This document shows positions 1-8,736 of a DNA stretch of 64,000 nucleotides, piece after piece. The notes below the pieces were generated by a model. That model worked only from the letters and a program-made list of their open reading frames with translations, searched no databases and was not told the origin of the DNA. The stretch lies in NCBI GenBank assembly GCA_900099715.1, contig FMTG01000006.1:1-64000 (forward strand). The letters are read 5' to 3'. The stretch is from Ruminococcaceae bacterium YRB3002. Its GTDB lineage: Bacteria; Bacillota; Clostridia; Saccharofermentanales; Saccharofermentanaceae. A program made the translations under genes and the position numbers. Position 1 is the stretch's first letter. The number at the start of each line of letters is the position of its first letter.

Positions 1-89
1 TGTCACTGACACCAAATAACGCTCAGAATTAGCTCTAAATCGCCGTTGCGCATAGTTTGGCTGTTAGGAGTCAAGGATTACTATTTCAT

Positions 90-467
90 TCAACGGGCTG
101 TCAGATCAACCAATCCGGACAGATCATTGACCGTGTAATCCTGTCCGTAATCCCTATCCTCGTCAGTCCTGAAGAAAGAATAGAACTCTCTCTTAATATC
201 ATTGAGAAGGTGCTTGCTGATCCCCGTTCCGTCGAGGATCTCAGCAAATATTTCGTCCGAAGTTACTTCCTTCTCTCTCGGGTTGATCCTGGTATTGTAC
301 CTTGTCAGAACACTTACTATGTGATCGTATTCCTCTTCCGATACAGCAATACCCAGATTCCTTGACACCGTCTCGAAAGCAGGTCTGTACAGCCCGGACC
401 AATTAAGCGGAACCGGATAGTAAGTTAATGTCTGCCCTATATCAAAAACGATCGCAGAGAACAGCAT
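90..467 (-). pseudogene. HAD-like hydrolase, N-terminal fragment
   Basis: The 125-residue product begins with FDIGQTLTYY, which resembles HAD motif I (DxDxT) and continues into a helical cap-like segment (about residues 30-110). HAD phosphatases are usually about 200 residues or more and carry motifs II-IV after the cap. Here the frame closes soon after the cap, with no later motifs, and I found no continuation in the 89 bases left in the window. The second catalytic Asp of motif I is Gly (DIG instead of DxD), which is also unusual. I read it as a truncated, probably inactive relic. A short cap-only variant cannot be excluded. About 235 bases on its promoter side (468-702) hold no gene, only a G7 run near 530. 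Confidence 0.5.
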
Positions 468-702
468 TAATTCATGTTTGTGAGAATGTGCAGAGTAGCT
501 ACTCCTTTGGGCTGATCATTGTCTTTTTTGGGGGGGTGACTCCATTCGCTACTGCGGCTTTATGGAGCGCACCACTATTCGCGCTCTTGTTAGACCACAG
601 ATTATAAGATGTTGTGAAAGTTTTGAGGGGATTGAAATCATTTAAGCTATCTTCAATATAGTCGACAACACTGCCGCCACAGACTAATCAAGTGGTGGTA
701 TT

Positions 703-1773
703 TCACACATTCATAACAGCATCAGCTCTTACGTACAGCGTCTTGCGTCCTGCGCCTATCCGGATAAGATAACCTTCATCAACAAGTTTCTTTAATGCTG
801 ATTCTACGGAAGAACTTCCTAAACTCGGACATAACGTCAAGATCTCCTGCTTGGAAAACTTTCCGAGTCTTTCAGTTACACAGGCTTTAACAATGTCGTA
901 AGAAGTGCTTTTGGCGCCGGCACCATGAACAATATTCACCCTGTTCTCAAAATCGCGATAGCACGCAAGGATTATCCCCAGCATGTATTTAATAAATGGC
1001 TTGGGATCATTTTGTCCTTCGTGCCAGTTCATATCCGCTCTCTGCAAAGCATCGTAGTATGCTTCCTTAGTGTCCGCAATGGCTTTCTCGATACTTATAT
1101 ACTGACCAACATGATATCCGCATCTGTTGAGGAGCAGAAGTGTCAGCAAACGGCTCATTCTTCCGTTGCCATCACTAAAGGGATGAATACACAGAAAGTC
1201 GAGAAGAAAACACGGAATTAAGATCAACTCATCAACTGATTCCCTGTCCAACTCTCTTTGGAAGCTCTCACATATCTGATCAATCGCATCCGGTGTCTCG
1301 TATGGTTCCAACGGTTTGAACAAGACTATCTTCTCTCCGGTTTCAGTAACCAAATCAATCTCATTTGGAGTAGTCTTGAACTGACCGGCATAAGATATAT
1401 CCGTATATCTCAAAAGTTCTTTGTGAAGCTGAAGGATATCATTCCTTCTCACCGGAATCGCCTCATAATTCTCGTGAATCAGAATTAGTACATTGCGATA
1501 ACCAAGAATCTCTTCCTCGTCCCGGTTTCCAGGCGTTGTTTTATCTGCTACCAACTGCTTCAGTCTCGAATTAGTGGTAATTATGCCCTCGATGCGGTTT
1601 GATGCCTCAGTACTCTGCACTTTGGCTATCTCAATAAGGCGGGTTAGTTCAACAGGTTTCTGACGAAGAAAAAGCTCCTGTTTTCCCTTGAATTCATGGA
1701 TCTTCGAGATATAGGATATTATCTCGTTATCCCAGGTCCGATCAGCCAATGCGGAATAGTCAAATTGTCTCAT
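703..1773 (-). CDS. Fic family protein (probable AMP-transferase) with C-terminal winged helix
   Basis: The Fic core motif HPFSDGNGRMSR is intact, so AMP transfer (or related nucleotide transfer) to a target protein hydroxyl is expected. An N-terminal helix carries SNRIEG, which fits the inhibitory [ST]xxxE[GN] motif of self-inhibited class II Fic proteins. The last 60 or so residues form a winged helix (SKQEILTLC...SALKKLVDEGYLIRIG), the common Fic-wHTH layout. The start is set at the Met of MRQFDYSA, 356 residues, because an AAAGGA sequence lies upstream; a longer reading from 1845 is possible. It is a cytoplasmic stand-alone gene next to a small wHTH gene. The target is unknown. Confidence 0.85.
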   Translation of the reverse strand: MRQFDYSALADRTWDNEIISYISKIHEFKGKQELFLRQKPVELTRLIEIAKVQSTEASNRIEGIITTNSRLKQLVADKTTPGNRDEEEILGYRNVLILIHENYEAIPVRRNDILQLHKELLRYTDISYAGQFKTTPNEIDLVTETGEKIVLFKPLEPYETPDAIDQICESFQRELDRESVDELILIPCFLLDFLCIHPFSDGNGRMSRLLTLLLLNRCGYHVGQYISIEKAIADTKEAYYDALQRADMNWHEGQNDPKPFIKYMLGIILACYRDFENRVNIVHGAGAKSTSYDIVKACVTERLGKFSKQEILTLCPSLGSSSVESALKKLVDEGYLIRIGAGRKTLYVRADAVMNV

Positions 1774-1891
1774 CTGATAATAGTCCTTTCTCCCAGCTTG
1801 TACAGTTTTCTCCCAAATTATAGTCATATCTGGGAGAAAGTGCAATGGTTTTGGGATAAGGAAGTATTAGCAAATCTTTTCCGATCTTAGA

Positions 1892-2071
1892 TTACTTTGC
1901 GGGCTCCCATTTACAGCGCACTGGCGAGACGATCGAACCGTCTTTCTTCATTTCTGCCATTGCCTTATCTACGGCTTTTCTGTCAAGTCCTGTAAGTTCC
2001 GCAATCTTGCCTGCGTTAAGAGGCTCTCCGGCCTTTCTCATAGCTTCCAAAATAGTCTTCTTCTCGTCCAT
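1892..2071 (-). CDS. Small winged-helix DNA-binding protein (59 aa)
   Basis: This is a short gene with a strong ribosome site (AAGGAGG about 7 bases before ATG). The product reads MDEKKTILEAMRKAGEPL, then a helix-turn-helix (NAGKIAELTGLDRKAVDKAMAE) and a wing ending in VSPVRCKWEPAK. This layout, one winged helix and a conserved final Cys-x-Trp, is a known stand-alone small protein of anaerobic bacteria and methanogens, of no assigned function. It may be a local repressor, or an adaptor that senses through the Cys. It lies just upstream of the Fic gene on the same strand, about 120 bases from its start. Confidence 0.75.
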   Translation of the reverse strand: MDEKKTILEAMRKAGEPLNAGKIAELTGLDRKAVDKAMAEMKKDGSIVSPVRCKWEPAK

Positions 2072-2212
2072 GGTAATGCCTCCTTGTTATTCTGATGATC
2101 TATTCCAACACTGCACCGGATAGCTGTAATATACTGTTCCATCACAGTATTACCTTTAACTATAAACAAGCACTTGTACCACTTAGCAAACACCATATGC
2201 TTGATCATCTCA

Positions 2213-2548
2213 TCAATCATACGATAACCCGTACGGCCAACCAGACAAACCGCCCATATCATAAATGATCTGATATCCGAATTCGTCCAAAGCATTTGCT
2301 GCTAACGAACTTCTTTTCCCTGTGCGGCAATAAACCATGACGGGAATTGTCTTATCGGGAACAACACTTTCGGCAAAGACCCTTCCCTCTGATTTGGGAA
2401 CGTCGATAAGTAAAGATAACGGCAGATTGACAGCATTTTCGACATGCCCCGTAACATATTCGCATTCTTCCCTGACATCTGCGACTGTTATCAGGGCAGT
2501 TTTTTCCATAATATTCTTTGCTTCATCGAAATTAGTATTTACGATCAT
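2213..2548 (-). CDS. Single-domain rhodanese-like sulfurtransferase
   Basis: The 111-residue protein is one rhodanese domain: the start DVREECEYVTGHVENAVNLPL is the usual DxRxxxEYxxGHIxGAxNxP signature, and the active loop is CRTGKRS with the catalytic Cys at about residue 74. Such proteins carry sulfur as a Cys persulfide; CRxGxRS loops are typical of PspE/GlpE-like forms. Its first codon overlaps the last codons of the Cys-rich gene by 4 bases (2545-2548), so the two are translationally coupled. Partnership with the Cys-rich protein (sulfur relay or metal-thiolate chemistry) is an inference from that coupling only. Confidence 0.88.
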   Translation of the reverse strand: MIVNTNFDEAKNIMEKTALITVADVREECEYVTGHVENAVNLPLSLLIDVPKSEGRVFAESVVPDKTIPVMVYCRTGKRSSLAANALDEFGYQIIYDMGGLSGWPYGLSYD

Positions 2549-2769
2549 CCCTGAATCTGCCTGTTCTGACGATACTCTTCCATATAGCTCCGATTGATCT
2601 CTGCAATCTCCCTTTTACCGTCAATATAATCCTGATAGATATCCCATGGCGAGCCACCGCCAAGCCAGCAAGAGGAACAGTTCTCACACCCGCCGCCACA
2701 ATCAAGAGAAGAACGGATTATCTCTTCTCTTTCTTCGCGTGTAGTATCCTTGATCAGAATTGATTTCAT
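2545..2769 (-). CDS. Small Cys-rich protein, function unknown
   Basis: The 74-residue product has a central cluster CGGGCENCSSCWLGG with four cysteines in the pattern CxxxCxxCxxC, which could hold zinc or an iron-sulfur cluster. The rest is charged and helical with no signal peptide, so the protein is likely cytoplasmic. It is the middle gene of a three-gene unit with 4-base ATGA overlaps on both sides (2545-2548 and 2766-2769). I recognise the cluster as one seen in short clostridial hypothetical proteins but know no assigned function. Confidence 0.7.
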   Translation of the reverse strand: MKSILIKDTTREEREEIIRSSLDCGGGCENCSSCWLGGGSPWDIYQDYIDGKREIAEINRSYMEEYRQNRQIQG

Positions 2770-3362
2770 TGCAGATCCCCCATCTCCGAATTGATCAGAT
2801 CTTCATTGGCCGCCATTGCCTGCAAAGTCAAAGTCAGCAGTTTATCAAGTTCCCACCCGAGCTGTTCTGCACCACGTTCGATAACTTCTCTGGAACACCC
2901 CGCCGCAAATCCTTTGCTCTTATACTTTTTCTTCAATGACTTGAGTTCCATGTCTTTCGTACTCTTTGACGGACGCATAAGTGCAGCTGCCCAGATAAGG
3001 CCTGTAAGTTCATCCGCAGCGAAAAGCACCTTTTCCATCTCATGAACGGGCTCGACATCTATGGTCTTGCCACAGCCGACAGTTATACCATATCCATGTG
3101 AGCATACAGCATGGATCACATCATCACCGATCCCATTCTCACGCAAAAGTTCAGGAGCCTTAAGACAGTGTTCTTCAGGATACAGTTCAAAATCAATATC
3201 ATGAAGCAAACCTACAATACCCCAGTATTCGGCATCATCGCCATATCCCAATTCAGCGGCATACCACTTCATTACAGCCTCAACAGTCAGCGCATGCTGA
3301 ATATGGAATGGATCTTTATTGTATTTTCTCAGCACTTCAAAAGCTTTGTCCCGCGTGATCAT
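2766..3362 (-). CDS. HD-domain phosphohydrolase family protein
   Basis: The 198-residue protein matches the HD family found as hydrolase-like proteins in Clostridia. An early His (HIQHALTVEAVM), then GLLHDIDFELYPEEH with the HD pair at about residues 54-55, and later HAVCSHGYG supply metal-binding residues. No second catalytic domain is present. The substrate is unknown; HD proteins of this size act on nucleotides or other phosphate esters. The gene leads a coupled trio with the Cys-rich and rhodanese genes. No promoter element is clear in the 100 bases upstream. Confidence 0.8.
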   Translation of the reverse strand: MITRDKAFEVLRKYNKDPFHIQHALTVEAVMKWYAAELGYGDDAEYWGIVGLLHDIDFELYPEEHCLKAPELLRENGIGDDVIHAVCSHGYGITVGCGKTIDVEPVHEMEKVLFAADELTGLIWAAALMRPSKSTKDMELKSLKKKYKSKGFAAGCSREVIERGAEQLGWELDKLLTLTLQAMAANEDLINSEMGDLQ

Positions 3363-3462
3363 AATAGCTGCTCCTGAATAGTTTTATATAATTCTAATAC
3401 ACAAACCTACTCAGTCAATAGGTTTTAGATTCCGGCAAGTGATTACGGGATTACATTCAATG

Positions 3463-4389
3463 TTAAGCAAGGAAATTCATAACAAGCGCCACCATTATGT
3501 CTTTCTCTTCCGGCCGTGACTCCGCGATCATAAGTGTAATTGCTACGAGAGCTCCATCACTTATTCGTTTATGTCCATCCTTATACAACACTTGGTTTTT
3601 GCTTAAGAATTCCAAAAACAACGATGCTGCGATCCTTTTGCAACCATCGGCAAAGGGATGATCTTTGATCATAAAATACAGCAGGTTAGCAGCTTTCTCT
3701 TCTATCGAAGGATGCACTTCCTCTCCAAAAGCACTCTGATATATAGCAGCGATTATCCCTTCAACCTTACCCTTCTCACGTTCAAACCCGAAAACATCAG
3801 AGTCGAAAGAATACCTCATAGCTTCTACCAATCTGCAGCAATCTTCATATGTAATCCTGTAAGCAGGTTTTGTTCCTTCGGGTTTACCAACACACTGGTG
3901 ATCGTATTGATCCAAAAGGGTCAGGGCATCAGAATACAGATTAACCGCCTTGAGCACATCAGCTTCCTCACTGTCGAGAGCATCAGAGATCATGCGTGTC
4001 TGTATATCGACCGTCCTCTCCAGAGCCTTCAAACGCTTCTCGTTGATCGCATAACCTTGTATCGTATATTGCTTCAGAATACTGTTTGCCCATCGCCTGA
4101 ACGCAATACCACGCCTGGAATTAACACGATAGCCAACGGAAAGGATCATATCGAGATTATAGATCTTCGGTTTACGGCCACCGGCACTTTTATCGGAAAA
4201 ACCGATAGAAGTCCCATCAAGCTCACCGGAATCAAGGATATTGTTGATATGCTCGCTTACCGTAGCTTGGCTGACATCAAACAAAACCTCAATCTGTTTC
4301 TGTGTCAGCCAAACAGTTTCCTTATCGGGATCAAATTGGACCTCGATATTAATATCACCATCTGTAAATAAAACTAATTCGTTCTTCAT
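3463..4389 (-). CDS. RhuM-like protein with Fic/Doc domain (altered Fic motif)
   Basis: The N-terminal half is the RhuM/virulence-protein domain: VWLTQKQIEVLFDVSQATVSEHI, then GRKPKIYNLDMILSVGYRVNS and FRRWANSILKQY. The C-terminal half is a Doc-type Fic domain. Its active loop reads HPFADGCKRIAASLFLEFL, where the family has HPFxDGNKR: Asn is replaced by Cys. The codon is clear on the minus strand. This residue helps place the phosphates and metal, so activity may be lost or changed. The start is at MKNELVLF, with a GGAG about 9 bases upstream, giving 308 residues. Such genes are typical accessory or defence-island cargo. Confidence 0.82.
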   Translation of the reverse strand: MKNELVLFTDGDINIEVQFDPDKETVWLTQKQIEVLFDVSQATVSEHINNILDSGELDGTSIGFSDKSAGGRKPKIYNLDMILSVGYRVNSRRGIAFRRWANSILKQYTIQGYAINEKRLKALERTVDIQTRMISDALDSEEADVLKAVNLYSDALTLLDQYDHQCVGKPEGTKPAYRITYEDCCRLVEAMRYSFDSDVFGFEREKGKVEGIIAAIYQSAFGEEVHPSIEEKAANLLYFMIKDHPFADGCKRIAASLFLEFLSKNQVLYKDGHKRISDGALVAITLMIAESRPEEKDIMVALVMNFLA

Positions 4390-4546
4390 AAGTACTATCT
4401 CCAGATCATAGAGGAAATCTATCCACAAATATTATATCAGAATACCAAGTCAATGCTTGTAAGCGAATTGAGTTCTTCTGAAAACCTTACCGCAGTATGA
4501 AGAACAATTAAGCAGCCCCCACGCGCAGTTAAGTCCGACGAAATGA

Positions 4547-4626
4547 GAACTCCCCACTTGTTCTGCTAGTTCCGCAGGTGCTTTGCACCGAGGACCTGTT
4601 CGACGCCAAGAACAAGTGGGGAGTTC
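4547..4626. repeat. 18-bp perfect inverted repeat with a structured 44-nt loop
   Basis: The arms are GAACTCCCCACTTGTTCT (4547-4564) and its exact complement (4609-4626). The loop contains a smaller hairpin, GGTGC-TTT-GCACC. It begins 6 bases past the encoded CCA of tRNA-Leu, so it lies directly 3' of the tRNA in the transcript. There is no T-run, so it is not a standard terminator. It may be a repeat element, a processing signal or a small RNA. Confidence 0.6.
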
Positions 4627-4631
4627 GAATC

Positions 4632-4719
4632 TGGTGCGGATGGCGGGACTTGAACCCGCACGATCTTGCGATCACTAGCACCTGAAGCTAGCGCGTCTGC
4701 CAATTCCACCACATCCGCA
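4632..4719 (-). tRNA. tRNA-Leu, anticodon CAG, with encoded CCA
   Basis: The 85-nt body (4635-4719) starts TGCGGATG and ends CATCCGCA, forming the acceptor stem, with CCA encoded at 4632-4634. The anticodon stem CTAGC/GCTAG holds the loop TTCAGGT, giving anticodon CAG (plus-strand positions 4682-4684). The T arm reads GCGGGTTCAAGTCCCGC. The length and the variable arm (TGATCGCAAGATCG) fit a class II leucine tRNA. Confidence 0.95.
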
Positions 4720-4778
4720 TACCGCAATATTCTATATCAAAGTGTCCAAAACCGCAACACTTATTTATCATAGAAGCT

Positions 4779-4840
4779 CGGAAGAACAATTGTCCCGCAC
4801 CTTTGGAGCCTGCGACGTGCGGGACAATTCCGTTCTTCCG
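4779..4840. repeat. Long hairpin, 22-bp stem and 16-nt loop
   Basis: The left arm (4779-4800) and right arm (4817-4840) pair over 22 bp with one 2-nt bulge (GG in the right arm). The loop is CTTTGGAGCCTGCGAC, 16 nt. It sits 7 bases beyond the stop codon of the CHAP gene and could end its transcript, but no T-run follows. The stem is much longer than a typical terminator. It faces the hairpin at 4547 across the tRNA. Confidence 0.6.
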
Positions 4841-4846
4841 GGCTGT

Positions 4847-6166
4847 TTAGTCAACTACACAGAATCCTGCTATATCCTTGCATCCTACAGCATAAGACCC
4901 TCGGGCCACCGAATCGCTCTTGTTGCCTTCAACCGTGTAGATACGGCCGTTTCCGACTTCCGTCACGATCCCTACGTGATCTCCGTGATCCCCTTCCCTG
5001 ACACCGTTAGATACCCAGTCAAAGATGATGATCATGCCGGGGCGCACCACTTGATCGTAATTGGAAGAATTCACCTCGGATGCCGGGATCCACCTGTCTC
5101 TGAGCCTGTACCAGCGGACAGCGTCGCCTACCAGCGAGAAATACGGAACCTTGCCTGCAGATATGAGTCCGGCCTGATCAGCACACCACGACACAAATAA
5201 TGCACACCAGGAGCAGCGCTTTTTGAGTCCGGCCCACTGCCAGAACTTTTTGCCGCCCCTGTTGCCAAGCTGCGTAAGAGCACGTTTCAACATATCCCCT
5301 GAATCCAAGCCCGTATCTTTATGAATACCGATAGATGTACCATACAGATCGAAAGCATATTCAACACCGCCCAAGGTGGCCGTCCTGTCAGTGTACATGA
5401 TGCAGTCTTCGCCCAGATAATACCATCTGTCGTTTGTATTGATCCACGTTTTCGAGACGGCATCACCGTTTGCTGAGAGGTAATACCAGTTTCCGTCGGG
5501 TTCGCCATGCCATTTGGACGCCATCATGGCTCCGGAATCTTCAAAGAAATACAACTTGCCGCCGATCGTCCTTTGCCCGGTAACCATAAGGCGGGTCTCC
5601 GGGTCGAGGTAATACCAGACGCCATTCAGCTTTTTCCAGCCGGATGCGGCACCGTTAACAGTGAAATAGTACCATGTGCCGTCGTCATTCTTATGCCATC
5701 CGGTGAATAGCGCCCCGGATGAGTCGAACTTGTACATCACCCCTTCGATCGTCCTGATCCCTGCTTCCAGCATCTTGCAGTCGCTGCCCTCGCCTTCGAG
5801 GTAGTACCATTTGCCTTTATCTTTGAACCAGCCTGTGCTGCGTTGTTCGCCCGATGAACTAAAGTAGTGCCAGCTGCCGTCGATCAGTTTCCAGCCGGTC
5901 TGCATGATGCCGCTGGTGTTGAAGTAATAATACTTCCCGCCGATCTCGGCAAAACCCGTCGTCAGCTGTCCGGCCTCATCGTAGTAGTACCATTTGCCTG
6001 ACTGCAGGCGCCATGTGCTGATGTATTGCGGCGCGCTCACGTCGGGCACCTCCGTTGCCGCGTTGACGGTATTCCACCTGTCCGTAATCGGCATCAGCGG
6101 CAACACCGCGAGAACCATATCAGCCGCCAATACCGCCGAAAACAACTTTACCAAAGGTCTCTTCAT
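4847..6166 (-). CDS. Secreted CHAP peptidase/amidase with choline-binding-type repeats
   Basis: This 439-residue exported protein starts at MKRPLVKLF with a GGGAGAGA site upstream. A signal peptide covers about residues 1-36. About ten cell-wall-binding repeats follow (GKWYYYDEAGQLTTGF, GGKYYYFNTSGIMQTGW and so on), the glucan/choline-binding family. A CHAP domain fills the C-terminus: catalytic Cys in RCSWCALFVSWCA, His in GDHGDHVGIVTEV, and VEGNKS as the third motif. It is expected to cut peptidoglycan cross-links at the cell surface. The reading frame continues upstream to 6244 only through a REP palindrome, so I rejected the longer start. The pnp terminator lies just upstream. Confidence 0.88.
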   Translation of the reverse strand: MKRPLVKLFSAVLAADMVLAVLPLMPITDRWNTVNAATEVPDVSAPQYISTWRLQSGKWYYYDEAGQLTTGFAEIGGKYYYFNTSGIMQTGWKLIDGSWHYFSSSGEQRSTGWFKDKGKWYYLEGEGSDCKMLEAGIRTIEGVMYKFDSSGALFTGWHKNDDGTWYYFTVNGAASGWKKLNGVWYYLDPETRLMVTGQRTIGGKLYFFEDSGAMMASKWHGEPDGNWYYLSANGDAVSKTWINTNDRWYYLGEDCIMYTDRTATLGGVEYAFDLYGTSIGIHKDTGLDSGDMLKRALTQLGNRGGKKFWQWAGLKKRCSWCALFVSWCADQAGLISAGKVPYFSLVGDAVRWYRLRDRWIPASEVNSSNYDQVVRPGMIIIFDWVSNGVREGDHGDHVGIVTEVGNGRIYTVEGNKSDSVARGSYAVGCKDIAGFCVVD

Positions 6167-6210
6167 ATCATCTCTCCCGCTAAACGTTACTACGATTTTA
6201 ACATATCTAT

Positions 6211-6242
6211 GTGAAATGGGGACGAACCGTCCCCATTTCACC
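6211..6242. repeat. REP palindrome, short form
   Basis: GTGAAATGGGGACG and its complement CGTCCCCATTTCAC lie around AAC, a 14-bp perfect stem. This is one copy of the dispersed GTGAAATGGGGACGG family of this window. It sits in the leader of the CHAP gene, directly next to the pnp terminator, and makes a false in-frame extension of that gene. Confidence 0.85.
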
Positions 6243-6276
6243 AAAAAGCCGTCCCGGACACAAAACCCGGGACGGC
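6243..6276 (-). terminator. Intrinsic terminator of pnp
   Basis: On the minus strand, GCCGTCCCGG pairs with CCGGGACGGC over a 9-nt loop and is followed by TTTTT. It lies 55 bases past the pnp stop codon. A strong stem with a T-run is the classic rho-independent form. Confidence 0.88.
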
Positions 6277-6330
6277 CTGTAAAACTAACTATGTTAACTC
6301 CCTGAAGCGAACAATCGGTCGCGAGCCCCT

Positions 6331-8558
6331 TTAGAATTCGCGTCTTCTGCCCTTTCTCTCTCCGTCGTCTCCGCCATCGTTGCGACGGTTGTTGGGGTTA
6401 AATCCGCCACGTCTTTCGCGATTGGGGCGTCCCTCACGCTTTCTGGGTTCCTCCTCAACGAATCCCTCAGGCTTGGGCTGAGTGTCGCGGATGGACAGGT
6501 TCAGACGGCCCTGGGAATCGATCTCGATGAGCTTGACGCGGACCTTGTCACCCTCGTGAACAACGTCCTCTACCTTATCGACTCTGTTCCATGCGAGCTT
6601 GCTGATGTGAACGAGGCCTTCCTTGCCGGGCAGGAACTCGACGAAAGCACCGAAGTCCATAAGACGCGTAACAACGCCGTCGAACTCCTCGCCTACCTCA
6701 GGATCTGAGATGATGCCGTTGATGATCTTCTGAGCCTTATCAGCGGCCTCGAGATCGGGCGTGGAGATGTAGAGCTTGCCGTCATCATTGATGTTGATGT
6801 CAGCGCCTGTATCAGCAATGATCTTGTTGATGACCTTTCCGCCGGAACCGATGACCTCGCGGATCTTGTCAACGGGGATCTGCATGGAGATGATCCTGGG
6901 AGCGTACTTGTTGAGCTCTGCACGGGGTGCAGGGATCTTAGGCAGGATGATCTCGTTGATGATCTTGAGACGGCCCTTATGCGTCATCTCGAAAGCAGCT
7001 TTGATGATGTCCAGAGACAGACCTTCAACCTTGATATCAACCTGGATGGATGTGATACCCTCGGTAGTACCGGCAACCTTGAAGTCCATATCACCGAAGA
7101 AGTCCTCGATGCCCTGGATATCCATGAATACGAGGAAGTCCTCGTCATTCTCTTCGTTAACGATAAGACCGGAAGAGATACCTGCAACAGGTCTCTGATC
7201 GGTACACCTGCATCCATCAGAGACAACGTTGAAGCACATACGGAACCCTGTGATGTGGAACCGTTGCTCATTGTGATCTCGGATACTGTTCTGATAGCAT
7301 AAGGGAACTCATCCTCAGAAGGAAGTACGGGGATCAGTGATCTCTCAGCGAGCGCGCCGTGACCGATCTCTCTTCTTCCCGGGCTCCTGGAAGCCTTAGC
7401 CTCACCAACAGAATAGCCGGGGAAATTGTAGTGATGGATATATCTCTTTGTTGTCTGCTCATCAAGGCCCTCGAGCTTCTGAGCCTCAGCGAGAGGCGCC
7501 AGAGTACAGATGTTCATGACCTGTGTCTGTCCTCTCTGGAAGAAAGAAGAACCGTGAACTCTCGGCAGCACACCGACATCGCAGGACAGCGGCCTGATCT
7601 CGTCAAGCGCACGTCCGTCAACTCTGACATGCTCTCTGAAGAGGTAGTCTCTGACGACCTTCTTCTCGAGCTTGTAAACAGCATCAGCTGTCCAGGAAGA
7701 AAGACCTTCTTCCTTCTCCTCGAGCATAGCGGCGATCTCTTCTGTAAGAGCAGCCACATTTGCGTCTCTGATATTCTTGTCCTCAGCGAGAACAGCCTGT
7801 CTCATCTTGTCCCAGCCGTACTCCTTAACTGCTGCAAATACTTCCTCGGGAACATCTGCAGACTGATAAGTGAACTTGGGCTTGCCAATCTCGTCAACGA
7901 TGCCGTTGATGAATGTTACGATCTTCTTGATCTCCTCGTGGCCCTCAGCGATAGCGTTGAGCATTACGTCATCGGGAACTTCGTTAGCGCCGGCCTCGAC
8001 CATGCAGATCTTCTTCTCTGTACCAGCGAGTGTTACGTACATCTGTGACTGCTCGCGCTGCTCGAGTGTCGGGTTGATGATCGTCTTGCCGTCGATAAGT
8101 CCGAGAACAACGCCGCCGATAGGTCCCTTCCACGGGATATCGGAGATAGCGATAGCGATAGATGTACCGACCATTGCCGTGATCTCAGGCAGACAGTCGG
8201 GATCAACAGCCATAACGGTGTTGGATACGACTACGTCATTACGCAGATCCTTAGGGAACAGCGGTCTGATAGGACGGTCGATAACACGTGATGTGAGGAT
8301 GGCCTTCTCACCAGGTCTTCCCTCTCTCTTGAGGAAGCCGCCGGGGATCTTACCAACAGCGTAGAGCTTCTCCTCGTAATCTACTGACAGCGGGAAGAAA
8401 TCGATGCCTTCCTTAGGCTCTGCAGCAGCAGTAACAGTTGACAGAACGACAGTCTCACCATATCTGATGAGGACTGAACCGTTCGCGAACTGTGCGATCT
8501 TGCCGGTCTCGACCACCAGAGGTCTTCCGGCGATCTCAGTCTTGAAAATTCTTTCCAT
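6331..8558 (-). CDS. pnp: Polynucleotide phosphorylase, interrupted by a one-base frameshift
   Basis: PNPase degrades RNA from the 3' end with phosphate. The first frame (from 8558) has the N-terminal RNase PH domain and the second one up to LMDAGVPIR. The second frame resumes at PVAGISSGLIVNEEND and carries the rest, the KH domain (IREVIGSGGKVINKIIADTGA) and the S1 domain (GVVTRLMDFGAFVEFLPGKEGLVHIS), ending in an Arg/Gly-rich tail. The join is near 7192-7197. The family reads VPI(K/R)APVAGI, so one base of the Ala codon is missing. Joined length is about 742 residues, normal for PNPase. The start has AAGGAGAG upstream. Both halves look well conserved, so an assembly error or a very recent mutation is most likely. 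Confidence 0.9.
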
Positions 8559-8601
8559 TTCTGAACTCTCCTTGTTTTGTATTTTGTTTTCCGATTACCA
8601 A

Positions 8602-8676
8602 GGAGGTAGTCACTAGATTCAGGCTCCGGATCTGCAGGTGTTCAGCGACCCGGGACTTCAATCTACTAACTACTCC
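8602..8676 (-). promoter_or_regulatory. Structured 5' leader of pnp
   Basis: In the minus sense GGAGTAGTTAGTAGATT (8660-8676) pairs with AATCTAGTGACTACCTCC (8602-8619), a stem of about 17 bp with one wobble, one mismatch and one bulge. It encloses about 40 nt with further GC-rich pairing. It lies 44-118 bases upstream of the pnp start. In other bacteria a pnp leader hairpin is cut by RNase III and used for autoregulation; that role is an inference here. The 5' edge AAAGGGGAGTAG also recalls the yybP-ykoY motif, but the rest does not fit. Confidence 0.5.
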
Positions 8677-8736
8677 CCTTTAGGCAGTAACCCGTATATT
8701 ATATAACAAAGAAGAAAAAAGACAAATGTCAGGGTT

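Noticed and set aside
2038-2295. 85-codon minus-strand frame between the small wHTH gene and the rhodanese gene
   Set aside because: It overlaps the well-supported 59-residue wHTH gene in another frame and shows no family features.
6167-6244. Longer start for the CHAP gene
   Set aside because: It reads through a REP copy; the signal peptide begins at 6166 with its own ribosome site.
7191-7200. Programmed frameshift in pnp
   Set aside because: No slippery heptamer or downstream stimulator is visible at the join, and PNPase is not known to use one.
8602-8690. yybP-ykoY (manganese) riboswitch before pnp
   Set aside because: Only the AAAGGGGAGTAG edge agrees. The two-legged structure with conserved loops is not present.
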